30,841 nt of DNA from Cytidiella melzeri. Its lineage: Eukaryota > Basidiomycota > Agaricomycetes > Polyporales > Irpicaceae. Where the stretch lies: NCBI GenBank assembly GCA_022592445.1, contig JABYQR010000466.1, forward strand, positions 1 to 30,841, given 5' to 3'. A program made the translations under genes and the position numbers. Of the stretch, positions 9,263-18,715 are shown one piece after another; position 1 is the first letter of the stretch, and each line of letters opens with the position of its first letter. The notes beneath the pieces were generated by a model. It did not search any database. It saw only the letters and a list, made by a program, of their open reading frames with translations, and was not told the origin of the DNA.

Positions 9263-10021
9263 TGTCATGGATGGCCCAACTAGCCCTTATTTTTTGCGGT
9301 TTACCTCTTGTTTTTATCTGTAAAACTCTGGGCTGCAGCTCAGTTACAACCTTCTCTGCACAAACTTCCTTTGCACGTCTATTAAGCGCCCGTATCACGT
9401 GGCTTAGACGCTCCACACGGTCACATTACTTGCTACTACGTCACACTGGCATGTGACTTAGCTTAAGTAAGACCACATGGCTACAAGCACATGGCTCAGC
9501 CCATAAGCTAGGGTTTGACGTCATAGATACCGTCCACATGGGCTCCTTATTGTTCTTTCCCTATTGTTCTCTTTATGGAAGGATGTTCTCACAGGTGTGG
9601 GAATGGAATACAATAGTTGGTCTCCTTTTAGATAGATTCTCTCACGGGTAGAGTTCTTGGCAAGGTCTAGACAATAGCTATTGTTCTCCTTTAGGTAGTT
9701 CTTTTGTTCTTCGTTCACACGGCTTCTTGCAAAGCCTGCCCTTAACATGGTCTGTGCGCAGGCCCCTGAAGTCTATATAAGCAGCTACATGTACGCTCCT
9801 AGCCCTCATCTCGACCTCTTGGTCTTTACTGGGCTAGGTAAGCAACACCCCTCTTGTACTACATAGCGAGTAGTATCAATACTAACTTGGTCTTTACTGG
9901 GCTAGATATCTGTATAAGGTTTATAGCTGGTGAGAGCATTGTGCTATATGCCTGCCACCACCTCGTCGTCGTCTTCCACTCCGTGTCCCTAGTTGCTACG
10001 TCGAGCTCTGTCTCCGTGACA
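9263..10021 (+). repeat. Inner element 3' LTR (759 bp)
   Basis: TGTCA...TGACA, matching 2286-3043. The differences I saw cluster in the first 40 bases, with a few further substitutions and one extra A in CCCATAAGCT. The TATA box (9774-9780), leader segment ATCTCGACCT (9808-9817) and 20-base direct repeat are kept. Confidence 0.95.
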
Positions 10022-10279
10022 ATGTCAAACCCTAGCTATGGGCTGAGCCATGTGCTTGTAGCCATGTGGTCTCACTCAAGCTAAGTCACATGCCAGTGTG
10101 ACGTAGTAGCAAGTAATGTGACCGTGTGGAGCGTCTAAGCCACGTGATACGGGCGCTTAATAGACGTGATAGGGGAGTTTATGCAGAGAAGGTTGCAACT
10201 GGGTTGCAGCCCGGAGTTTTACAGATAAAAACACGAGGTAAATTGCAAAAATTAAGGGTTAGTCAGGCTATCCATGACA
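10022..10279 (-). repeat. Outer element 5' LTR, upstream (U3) part
   Basis: This is the reverse complement of the first about 255 bases of the family LTR, ending with the terminal TGTCA (minus strand) at 10279. The first five bases (10022-10026) are the right copy of the inner element's target duplication. It is more diverged from the inner LTRs than they are from each other, so it is an older or different copy. Host sequence starts at 10280 inside the coding frame of a transposase-like gene. Confidence 0.92.
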
Positions 10280-12089
10280 GAACAAGCTTGCAGAGCACTG
10301 GGCCAACAGTAATGTAGGAGCTCGTGCAAAAGCAGATATTATCGCTCGTTTTGGCACTGGGCGCGCTTCTCGACGCAGCTGTCTTGGGGTTATTACCTGT
10401 GACAACAGTAGCTGTAAAATTGTTCTTCGACCACAGACCCAGTGAGAGAAGGTCCAGCTCCAGCTTGCCAACAGTTGCACCTGTGGAGCAGTCTTACGGT
10501 GGCACAAATGCTCTGCTACTGGACTCTTATATCAGTTCAAGGAAGGCGTTCACTACGAGCATCATGGTGTCCACAACCACCCAAAACTACCACGCAAGCT
10601 TCATCTCACGCATGATGAGCAGGAGCAGCTTCACCACCTGATCACCGAACATCCAACCTCTGGTCCACTTGCACTGCTAGTTGGTGTACCTACACTCCAT
10701 GGTCCTGGGAAGTCAGCTGCAGACATTTCATCAGTTCTAGCCAATCAAGACCGACTGAAGGCTGAACGACGTGCTGTCAAAACAGGACAAAGCAGTGGTG
10801 GAGATCGTTTCATTGCAGAGTACACACAATTCTGTCGTGATTATCCAGGCTTCATCATCCATCCCCACTTCAACATTGCAGTAGTTGTCTCGATGCAGTC
10901 AGAGTTCATGGCATCCCAGCTCATCAAAGATCCCATCTTTTCCAACCCATCTGACCCAGTTGAGGGAATTGTCTCTGATGCAGCGCACGGGTTTTGGCGG
11001 GAAAAGAACCATCTGCTCATTGTATCATCCATATACTCTCCCTTATTGAACTGCTGGGTCCCGGGTGTGTTATCGTTCTCAAACGGTGCAACAGCAGAGC
11101 ACTACCAACATCATTTTCGTGCGCTCTTCAAGAGCATTGCTCAGCAGGCAGAGAAACGCAACATTGAGCTTCAATTTCATCACTTTAGTGGTGTAAGTTT
11201 AGCCTTTTCCTGTTAGTTTGTGCTTTTACTCACTAACATCCCCCTGTCCAGGTCATAGACTTTAGTGACGCTGAACGCTTAGGCTTCATTGAGGCATTTG
11301 TCGAGTTTTGGGTAACAACAAGTGGCAACAAGTATGGCGAGCCAGAAGAGTTGCGTTACTCAGCTGCAAAGCTGCTCAAAGGATGTCGCGAGCATTTCCG
11401 TGCCAATGTTACACGCATCAGCCGTATCCATGCAGTAGTCCCTCACAACTCTGCAAATGCATTCAAAGCCCGCATGGACACTCTTCTAGATGTTCCAGAC
11501 ATGAAGTCTTTTCTTGCGCAGGCGACATCCCTGGTAAAAGACTTTCCAAAAATTGCACCATGGCTCTCGTGGTGGTTGAAGGAGGAACATGCTTCTATGC
11601 TGTTTCTGTCTCAGCGAACAATGTCTGAGTTTATCTGGGACAGCATCCCAGAGACAACCAATGCAGAGGAGGCTATGCACTGGAAGCTGTACTCTGCTGT
11701 TGGACGCAATCATACATTTCTTGAAGGTCTTCAAGCACTATACAAGGTTGCTGAATACTATCAACGTATGGTGATCAACACCCGTGGTAACTACTCTATG
11801 CTGGGCTATGATGTGTCATCTGAATTAATTATTCTAGCTGGTAATCCTGTTCGCTATGGGAAGCCAGAGCCATGGAAAGCAGTCAGAGAGAGGATAGGCC
11901 GCACAAAGCCCTCTAGGGCCCCAGGTCGACGACAACTCAAGAAGAAAAATGATGGACAACCTCCGGATACGTCCCGAGAGCTTGTACGCAAAAGTCAGAA
12001 GATCCGAATAGTAAAGAAAGCTGTACAAGAGAAGCATGAAAAAACCAGAAGGATGGACCTTCTTGTTCAGAAACAAAAGCCAATCTCTG
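10280..12089 (+). pseudogene. MULE-like transposase with WRKY/GCM-type zinc finger (5' truncated by the outer LTR)
   Basis: The frame is open from the LTR edge except for TGA at 10443-10445, probably from CGA. The translated start has a Cys/His pattern: C..C (about 10398-10415), CTCG, W..C, and a closing HGVHNHP. This resembles WRKY-GCM1/FLYWCH DNA-binding fingers that precede MULE transposases. The catalytic region follows with GIVSDAAHGFW (Asp at 10977-10979) and, after a clean 59-nt intron (11193-11251, GTAAGT, CTAAC, CAG), DFSDAERLGFIEAF. The exon continues through a helical region and a Lys/Arg-rich tail to a GTGAGC donor at 12090. The N-terminus is cut by the outer retrotransposon, so the rest may lie left of that element. 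I infer that it forms one gene with the next two entries. Confidence 0.78.
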
Positions 12090-13480
12090 GTGAGCAGAGT
12101 CATACCTTTATACTCTTGCTGCAGTGCTGACATAAATTTGAGCTACCTCAGTCCATGCTCCAATTCCCTACTTTCATATCAATGGGCAGATAATTCGTGC
12201 TGGCTAGATGCAACTTTAGAGGCTACATTTGCTGTTGTCACGCATGACTATGGGGACTTTGCTATGCGTTTCTCAAATCTTCCCTCTACCACACCCTCCT
12301 ACACCTTGTTCAGTCATTTTCAAAAGCGCCATGAGCAACTAGGATTTGTGACTCAGACCAAAAAGCTTTTTCTCAACGGCTTTTCCAAGAACGAGACCAG
12401 TTCCGAAGGCACTTAATTGAATGTGGTGTTGTCAGTGCAGATGAGACGAGAGGCTGGCCAATTGTAAGTTCTTGATGTTGATTCGAAACAAATTGGCACT
12501 GATGCTGCAAATTCTGCACAGCAATTCCTTGCAGACCTCATAGGAACACTACCAACTGATGCAACTGGAGATATGGCCGTTCCTACTTTCAAGGATCTTA
12601 CATCACAATTGGCCAGTGTTCTGGTCAGCCCAATGTTGACTCTATGGATCCCCACCTCAGTCCCAATTGTCACTACCGGCTACAGCCAGCTATACGCACA
12701 TACTACTCAAAAAGTCTGTCGATGGACATGCATGACCGCTTTGCGGGTGACTTTGGAGCATACCTGGCAGACTACTTGCCAGTTGAACGTGTTCAGTCTA
12801 CACCACCTGGAGCCGCATGCTGGAGATCACTAGCTGGGCAAGACACTTGTGGCGGTGTCAGTCGCTCTCTCATGTTCTATCTCACCATGCCTGTCATGCT
12901 TGTTGTTCCACAAGAAATTGGTATGGTTGGCTGGAGCATGCCACCAGTGGTTCAGCCGTGGAAACAAGATTCAGGCACATCTGAGCTGTCCTCATCAGAT
13001 CTATCTGGTATTACCTATGATCTTGTTGCTCGTATCTTTGGAAACGGCAACCACTTTGTCATCAGGCGTATTACTGCAAGTGGGACTGTACTTTCCTACG
13101 ATGACCTGCTTGACAGTGAACGCATGCAGGAGCTTGCCAACAGCAGCTGCACCTCTCATTTGGCAGGGCGTGATGAAGACTTAATACCACAAGAATGGTC
13201 CACACACTATACACTCTATCACCTGCGTGGAGGTTTGGAAGCACAGCAGCAGATTTTTGTGCATCAAGCAGCTGTGCTTCAAAAACTCTATGGGCTGTCT
13301 GTCACTCAAGAGCATGCAGGTGCTGCTCCTGTTGTTGGTCCTCCTCCATCTGGTTTCCAAGAAATGTCGTACAAGAACTGGTGGTGGATTGAGAGGCCAG
13401 TACCTACACGGCGAGGGAGTTTGTCCTCAAGGGAGCTATACCACAGCCACAAAAACCTGGGACAGCAGTTAATCTGCAGT
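12090..13480 (+). pseudogene. Ubiquitin-hydrolase-like cysteine protease region of the same transposon gene (frame breaks)
   Basis: An NSCWLDATLEATF motif (Cys codon 12198-12200) resembles the Cys box of ubiquitin-specific peptidases. About 850 bases on, GNHFVIRRI (His codon 13052-13054) followed by VLSYDDL resembles the His box. Between them is a Cys/His stretch around 12610-12680. Introns: one from the GTGAGC at 12090, whose only acceptor giving the right frame is at 12189 (100 nt), and 12464-12521 (GTAAGT...CACAG, in phase). The frame drops by -1 in an A5 run at 12360-12364, again near 12600 and again near 13395. The fold assignment rests on two motifs, so the true substrate (ubiquitin, SUMO or none) is unknown. 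The position between transposase and PHD suggests a role within the transposon protein. Confidence 0.6.
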
Positions 13481-15226
13481 GTTCCTCATCTCCTCCCATG
13501 TTGTGCGTGGTAGTGACTCTGAGCCAGAAGTTGATCATAGCCTCAGGTATGTGTGTGGTAGTGACTCTGAGCCAGAAGTTGATCATAGCCTCAGGTCACT
13601 TCCAACTCAAAGAGAAGAAAAGAAGCATTCACATCCAATACCACCAGTTGCACAAGCATCACCACCCTCATCACCAATGCCCATGGATTGCCGCTGTGGC
13701 ACCAAAGGAGATGGAAATGCACAGGCTGATGGACTTGAGGTGATTGAATGCAGCAGTTGTGGCTGCTGGTCACATATTGCATGTCAGCGAGATGGCTCTG
13801 CCAGTTCTTTGAAGGATGCAGATTGTTGGCTTTGCTACATATGTGATATACATGGCACCTTACATCTAAGGTAAGCATGTTCCAACTGCAGGCTGCAGCT
13901 GAAAGTAAGACTAACTCATGCAATGCAATGTACTTAGCCAAGGAAGCCAGCGCAAGAAGAAGCTGTCCAGGAAAAAACCACGCCAAAAACTGAGTAATCG
14001 TCTACTGTATGTATGATATGTCATATTGCTATAGCATAATACTAAGTGTCCGGACAGTGCAGGGAAGGGAGTGCTAGTACGTTTTGGAACATACTACTAC
14101 CCTGCCAGATTGCTTGTACGTGAGCAACCTGCCAACAAGAATGCTGTAGCTCAATGGCGAGTCCGCTGGTGGAGACACTGCATTTTCCCGCAAAGTGCCC
14201 CACCTTCAGAATCACTTGTGCCAGAGAGCAGTATTGTGGATGAGCTGTGGAATGATGTTGATAAGCGGCGAAAAGTCCGTGTAAGTGGATAGTAATACTC
14301 TAAGTATAGCAGAATCTAATGCAGAGCTACAGCTTGGCCGATGGCGTCATGCACATGAAATCCTGAATGATGAAGATCAGCTCTATGATCTAAACATGTA
14401 TCCTTTTACAGAGGAGATAGAGCAGATTCTTGCACCTCATGTGGACACCCTGGAACAAATACTGTCAAAAGGATATCATCACTTTCTGGACCTGCCTGCA
14501 TGCAACCACGCCAATGAAGCAGTAGCTAAAGCAGAGACTGAGGCACAGCGACAAGGAATGGTACCATACTATGGCTCTCTGGACATTGTAGAGCAAGGCC
14601 AGATCAATAACTGGATCACTCATCGGGTTTCTGGAGCTCAAGGGGCACGTCATCTCTGGCAAGGCATGGCAATGAATGCTCATGCAGCAACACTGGTAAT
14701 AGCTTATCGTCAGCGATTCGAAATCCGACGGGACCCAACCTACCCACTTTATGCTGATGCTGCTGAGCTACAAGCATATACACTCAAGTGTGCCTGGAAC
14801 TATCAAACAAGAGCTATAGCTTCAAAAGACACTGGATTCTGTGTGGATGTTGATCATGAGTGCTTGTCTTTACTTGAGGAACACATGTTTGTCTGCTCAG
14901 TTGAGGCAGGTATTGCTGGCTATCAACAGTGGGGATTAGATGTGGGAGATCACCAAGAACGCTGGAATCCTTACCTGGATTTGCCCACTCACTGGAATCA
15001 TGGAGATTTTGTACCTGAAGATGAAGATGAAGCAATGCAGGTAGGAGGCAAAGACTGTATTGCTGTTGGCCTTACTAACATGTATTTCAAGCGTGGCCCT
15101 TCCTATGTTGTTGAGCCAGAAAATACACAAGCAAGGAGGTCAGAGGTGTCTGAGGGTCATCATAAACGAAAGCCAAAACATCATATTGCTCCTAGGCCAG
15201 TCAAAGTAGCACGCCACAAGGCATAG
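13481..15226 (+). pseudogene. PHD finger, small Tudor/chromo-like domain and conserved C-terminal region of the same transposon gene
   Basis: An acidic repeat (13507-13596) leads into a PHD finger (about 13685-13855): CRCG, then CSSCGCWSHIAC, then CWLCYIC, the C4HC3 pattern of histone-tail readers. In-phase introns follow at 13871-13937, 14007-14057 and 14281-14332. Between the first two is a basic KKK..RKK stretch that could be a nuclear signal. The exon 14058-14280 encodes GKGVLVRFGTYYYPARLL...WRVRWWR, a beta-rich segment like Tudor/PWWP domains. The last exon (14333-15226) is open to its stop and ends in a basic tail. Although this end is intact, the gene as a whole is broken upstream. The domain order suggests a transposase that reads chromatin. 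Confidence 0.68.
13507..13596 (+). repeat. 48-bp tandem duplication with AG|GT borders (possible new intron)
   Basis: Two identical 42-base copies (13507-13548 and 13555-13596) lie 48 bases apart, encoding GSDSEPEVDHSLR twice in frame. Each copy ends CCTCAGGT. In the first this reads CAG|GTATGT, a donor; in the second CAG|GTCAC, an acceptor. Bases 13547-13594 (48 nt) could therefore be spliced out, restoring the unduplicated message. Confidence 0.85.
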
Positions 15227-15818
15227 CTATACTGTACTTTCATACACAAGATGTCTACATATATTCAGTGACATGCCTCATCATAACTGTTCCACAACCA
15301 GAGGTTGTCAGATGGAACACCGTGGCACTCAGTCCCTGTACTGTACTGTGGCATAGCTTTCTCACTGTGGGATTTGTCACCTGGCAATTATCACACAGAC
15401 AGACTTGACCCAATTGGGGAGAGTCAATCAGGAGAAGTATTGGCTGCCAATACCAGAATAACAGCAGGGCCAACATGTTGTGCTAAAGGTCAGAGGTTGC
15501 ACCTTCAAATTGTGGCCTACAAGACGATGTTGGTGTGCACCAAGAAGAGCGTGAGCCTGAGCTTCAAGTTAGTGTGAAAGCTTTGTGTCACACAAGCACA
15601 CAGCACTACAGCATAGCTTCAGTAAGGCTTCCTTGTAGCAACAGGCATAATTTACTGAGAGAAACATTACCTGATTATATATGCCTGCCCTTTGCGCATG
15701 AAATCACACTTGCATGGGTTGTGCCAAGCATACATATAAAGTAGCTGTTAGGACCATGTTACACTGTGACATTTACACTATATATATATATATTTACTCG
15801 CTATTCCCTGTCACTTAT
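15227..15818. other. Non-coding stretch after the transposon gene, with a TA run
   Basis: No convincing gene is seen. The region is AT-rich and holds a TA microsatellite at about 15778-15792. It may be the downstream flank of the transposon gene, whose right terminus I cannot place because the left terminus is hidden. Confidence 0.5.
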
Positions 15819-16217
15819 TTATCGTTCCCTTATAATTAACCGCGTTGGCGCCTGCCGCATAGCGGTCGTGCGTCTGCCGCTATGCGGCAATGTGGTTGCG
15901 GTAGCGGCAAATCCTACGTGCCCCGCAAAATCCGTGTTCACAACCACCGCCACGCTCTGATTCCCTGTTTCTTCCCAACCGGCATTGTGATGCACCTCTC
16001 GGTACGTTTCAAGTATCCTTGCGGATAGCGTCGACGTCCCGGCTCCAATGTGCAATATCCTCGGGCGTCCTGCGTGTCTCTCTCTTTGGGCTTCCAAGTA
16101 TTGTCGAAGAACTGGAATGATAGTTGACTCCCCACTTCCTAACCACTCAAAGTGTTTTTCGCTCTTGAACCGTGTGTCCCAGAATGATTCTGATTCGTAG
16201 TCGGGAGGTGCTGGCAT
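15819..16217 (-). pseudogene. Class I SAM-dependent methyltransferase, truncated after the SAM-binding motif
   Basis: From the ATG at 16217 the minus strand encodes PAPPDYESESFWDTRF...HFEWLGSG, then motif I ILHIGAGTSTLS (about residues 55-66), then VVVNTDFA. This is the N-terminal third of a METTL13/EFM4-like methyltransferase, a group that includes protein lysine methyltransferases. After NTDFA (about 15930) the family pattern stops. The remaining 36 or so codons are low-complexity translation of GC-rich repeats and AT-rich DNA ending at TAA near 15819. No later catalytic motif is seen nearby on either strand. Either an unseen intron starts at GTAGGA (about 15920) or, more likely, inserted DNA has cut the gene. 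The specific substrate cannot be told. Confidence 0.6.
15853..15889. repeat. Perfect 13-bp inverted repeat (hairpin, 11-nt loop) in a GC-rich repeat cluster
   Basis: TGCCGCATAGCGG (15853-15865) is the exact reverse complement of CCGCTATGCGGCA (15877-15889). A related GCGGTAGCGGCAA lies just to the right, about 15899-15911. The cluster sits exactly where the methyltransferase homology ends. Such subterminal repeats are common near the ends of DNA transposons. Confidence 0.8.
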
Positions 16218-16425
16218 GGCGAGAGGGGAGATGTTGGTGGATGGAAGACAAGGTGCGCTGTGAGTTTACAGTCCGGTCTAGCGGTAAAACTTGTGGGTTC
16301 GATAACGTGCATAGAGAGACTGAACACACGGTCACAAAGATCGATACACAGAGTGTTGCATTGCGAAGATGATGTCAGTACAAGGATTAATGTCAGGTAC
16401 GCTACGCAGTCCCCATATTCGTCCT

Positions 16426-17550
16426 TCAAGGTATGAGCCTAACATCGATCTCAGACGTTTTTGTGCGCTCGTAGTACCATATGGGCAACGTGGAAGAACA
16501 CGACGATTTGGTGGTAGAGTTGACGGGTTTGAAGCGTCCGTACTGCTCTGTGCCAAAGACGTGGTTGAAGTACCAGACTTCGGAGAGGACGGTGCCGTTG
16601 GTGGTGCAGCCGATGTAAGGGATGGATCCGGTCTGTTGGACGAGGGCGTTGGTGATGTCGGCCAGGGCGTACTGGGTGGTGTTTGAGGGGACGATGCCGT
16701 ACCTGGTGAGTTTTACATCAGTACTGTAAGAAGGAAAAACTTCTTTTGCAGCTAAAAATACACTGACGAGGCAAGGACGTCGAACGTGGGGAACATTTCG
16801 AACGCGCGACGGGCTGCGACGAAGAAGTCGATGACCTCCTCGTGCTCGACGTAATTGTCGCCGTAACACTTGATGTCGAAGGTGGACGTGCAGGTGGCAT
16901 GCTTGGAGAATTCGTGACCCCAGAAGTCGGTGTTGGGCGCACCCTGGTTGATCCAATACTTGTTCACTGTCGACGATGATGGTTACGAGTTTGTTTACGC
17001 ACACAAGGACATGAAAATCATAACGCACTCCAGTCGAGCAGGTCAAAGCGGCCGAAATCTTTGATGAACTGGCCGACGTTGGGTCCGGTCCACGGGGGGA
17101 TGACGGTACCATTTGTGAGCTTTGCGGGCGACGGAACAGGGTCGTATTGTCTGGAAAAATCACAGTACTGGGCGAAGCTGCCGTCGCAGTTGTCAGGCCA
17201 CAGGCCGTGGAGGGTCCAGCTGCCCTTTGGGAGTTTCTGACCCTCCCTTTCGAGACCAGTGTAGGTGCTCCAGAACTGGGTGGAGAGCACTAAAAGATGC
17301 AGGTGAGATCGTGTTGGCATATGCATATGATTGTGCAAGACATACCGAGACCGCCTGGGGTAGGAGAGCAGCAAGTGTTCTCGATGGCGGTCGTGTTTTC
17401 GCAAGAGTAGACCGATGGCTGCGAGGCACAGCTGGTGAAGTTGCCAAAGGTGTTCGGGACGGTGAGCAATCCAGGCAAAGAAAAGTCGGCTAGTGCGACG
17501 GAGGCTGCGATGACGGCAGCGAGTCCAGCGAGCATGGCCATCTTTGTCAT
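16426..17550 (-). CDS. Secreted ribonuclease T2 (4 exons)
   Basis: Exons: 17550-17346, 17289-17029, 16966-16768 and 16702-16426, joined in phase to 313 residues. Introns: 17345-17290 (GTATGT), 17028-16967 (GTGCGT) and 16767-16703 (GTCAGT). The protein starts with a signal peptide (hydrophobic stretch within residues 1-22). Active-site block CAS1 is WTLHGLWP (His96), and CAS2 is FWGHEFSKHATC (His173, Glu174, His178). Several Cys residues fit the family's disulfides. RNase T2 enzymes cut single-stranded RNA through 2',3'-cyclic phosphates, outside the cell or in vacuoles, and help in phosphate and nitrogen scavenging. The catalytic residues are complete, so the gene is probably functional. The ATG at 17550 was chosen because it gives the signal peptide; the third donor was chosen because it alone gives the conserved ASYGI join. 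Confidence 0.95.
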
Positions 17551-17623
17551 ATATGCGAGGAGTTAAAGCTGGAGGGAGCAGCTTGGTCGGGAACCCCGGG
17601 AGGTCAGGGTGGGTGCGACATGG

Positions 17624-17637
17624 TTATATATACCAAT
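17624..17637 (-). promoter_or_regulatory. Likely core promoter of the RNase T2 gene (TATA, with inverted CCAAT next to it)
   Basis: On the minus strand ATTGG (plus 17637-17633) is followed by TATATATAA (17632-17624), about 75 bases before the ATG at 17550. Spacing and orientation fit a TATA promoter for this gene. Confidence 0.6.
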
Positions 17638-18715
17638 AGAGGTGACACCGGGGTGACTGCTGACGGGGAACATTGTGGAGGGCTATCAAACGTGTGTCAC
17701 AGTGCAGCCGACTGAACCCCACTGGGCACGACCTGCCATCCGACTCGAGAGCAGCGACTCATCCCATATGCATCAACATTTGGGAGACACCTGAAATAAC
17801 TGTCTGATCAGAGACTCGCTGGCGGTGGATGGGCGACCGACGGATGTGGTGACTGTACTTCCCCCGCCAACGTTGACAGTGCGCCGCATGGGCTTGCAAC
17901 AATTCCAGATAAACAGCGGGAGTGTCTCTGAGATATCCGCGCTGCCACATTGAGTTTGTCTGTCTCGGCAGCGACTCGGATAGCTACTCACTGGCAATGT
18001 TAAGGAGGTCGCGGTACGACTGCATTGTGCAACCTACCAGTATATCTTTCATTTTGTTTGGCGATAAATATACAGATAGGCTGTGTAGCTCACAATGAAT
18101 AATATGAAATAAAAATTACCAAGAATACAGTAACAAGCACACTCATATGCGCAGCGGCGGATTCGAACTCGCGCTTCAGACGCGACCTCGTGGTTTCAGA
18201 ATGTTCCGAATTTGGAATTTCCGGCCAATGGAGAGTCCGACCAATGGAGAGTCTGCCAAATTAGGAAGGAGTGTGTGACCGCCTGTCACGCCTCTCTCCT
18301 CTTGCGTCATTGTCCCTCGTCGTATGAGCATCTATGTGAGACGTCGAGTTCTGGCGAGTTTGACATTGCCTCTTTTATTCTTCGACCACCACTACCCCCA
18401 CTTTTGTACTCTTGAATAACCTCAATTCTCTGCATGAGCGATACCTCAGAGGTGCAAATTTTTCCCAACGCTCGAGTGTGCTCCGATAGACTTTGTAAGA
18501 ACTCACTGGTTCCACAAATCTGCGCCGGGCGAGAAAAGCCAGAGAATCGAGGCCGGTACTATACAGTGGTATGTTCTTCAATATGATGGCACCCTCATGT
18601 TAATCGAGCGGCATAGTACTATAACCACGACAGCTCTCGATTTAGGTGGGCATCTCTACCACCTTTATCCACTCCTGCGTTGGCCGCCTCCACTCCTCTG
18701 CGTACTTCTGTTTCA
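17638..18715. other. Intergenic region between RNase T2 and the Cys-cluster gene
   Basis: No gene is supported. Two direct copies of CCAATGGAGAGTC (18225-18237 and 18241-18253, period 16) provide tandem CCAAT boxes about 480 bases before the next gene. A near-palindrome TTCCGAATTTGGAA lies just before them (about 18204-18217). A short TTCGAAT-containing piece at about 18155-18190 looks like part of a tRNA but does not fold as one. Confidence 0.5.

Larger units (their letters stand above)
2286..10021 (+). mobile_element. Inner Ty3/gypsy chromodomain retrotransposon (Tf1/sushi-like), near full length, nested in outer LTR
   Basis: The element is 7736 bp. Its order is 5' LTR (2286-3043), self-complementary primer-binding site (3046-3055), ORF1 (3117-3845), gag (4080-5326), protease-RT-RNase H-integrase-chromodomain (5332-9097), polypurine tract (about 9250-9259) and 3' LTR (9263-10021). 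Both LTRs begin TGTCA and end TGACA. By eye they differ at about a dozen positions, mostly in the first 40 bases, plus one indel. The chromodomain after the integrase GPY/F module places it among chromoviruses, and the primer arrangement points to the Tf1/sushi branch. Gag and pol are not open as they stand because of single-base frame breaks, so this copy as written is non-autonomous. Confidence 0.95.

Noticed and set aside
15305..15577. A 90-codon open frame after the transposon gene
   Set aside because: No ATG context, no recognisable motif and no sign of introns that extend it. It may be chance or a 3' UTR.
15853..15889. The hairpin as a Helitron 3' end
   Set aside because: No CTRR end follows within the usual 10-12 bases, and no Rep/helicase gene is present in the window.
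18150..18200. tRNA-like piece on the minus strand with TTCGAATCC and a 5-bp stem around TCTGAAG
   Set aside because: The T-stem does not pair, there is no variable arm where a serine tRNA needs one, and the 5' acceptor half is missing. At most it is a relic.
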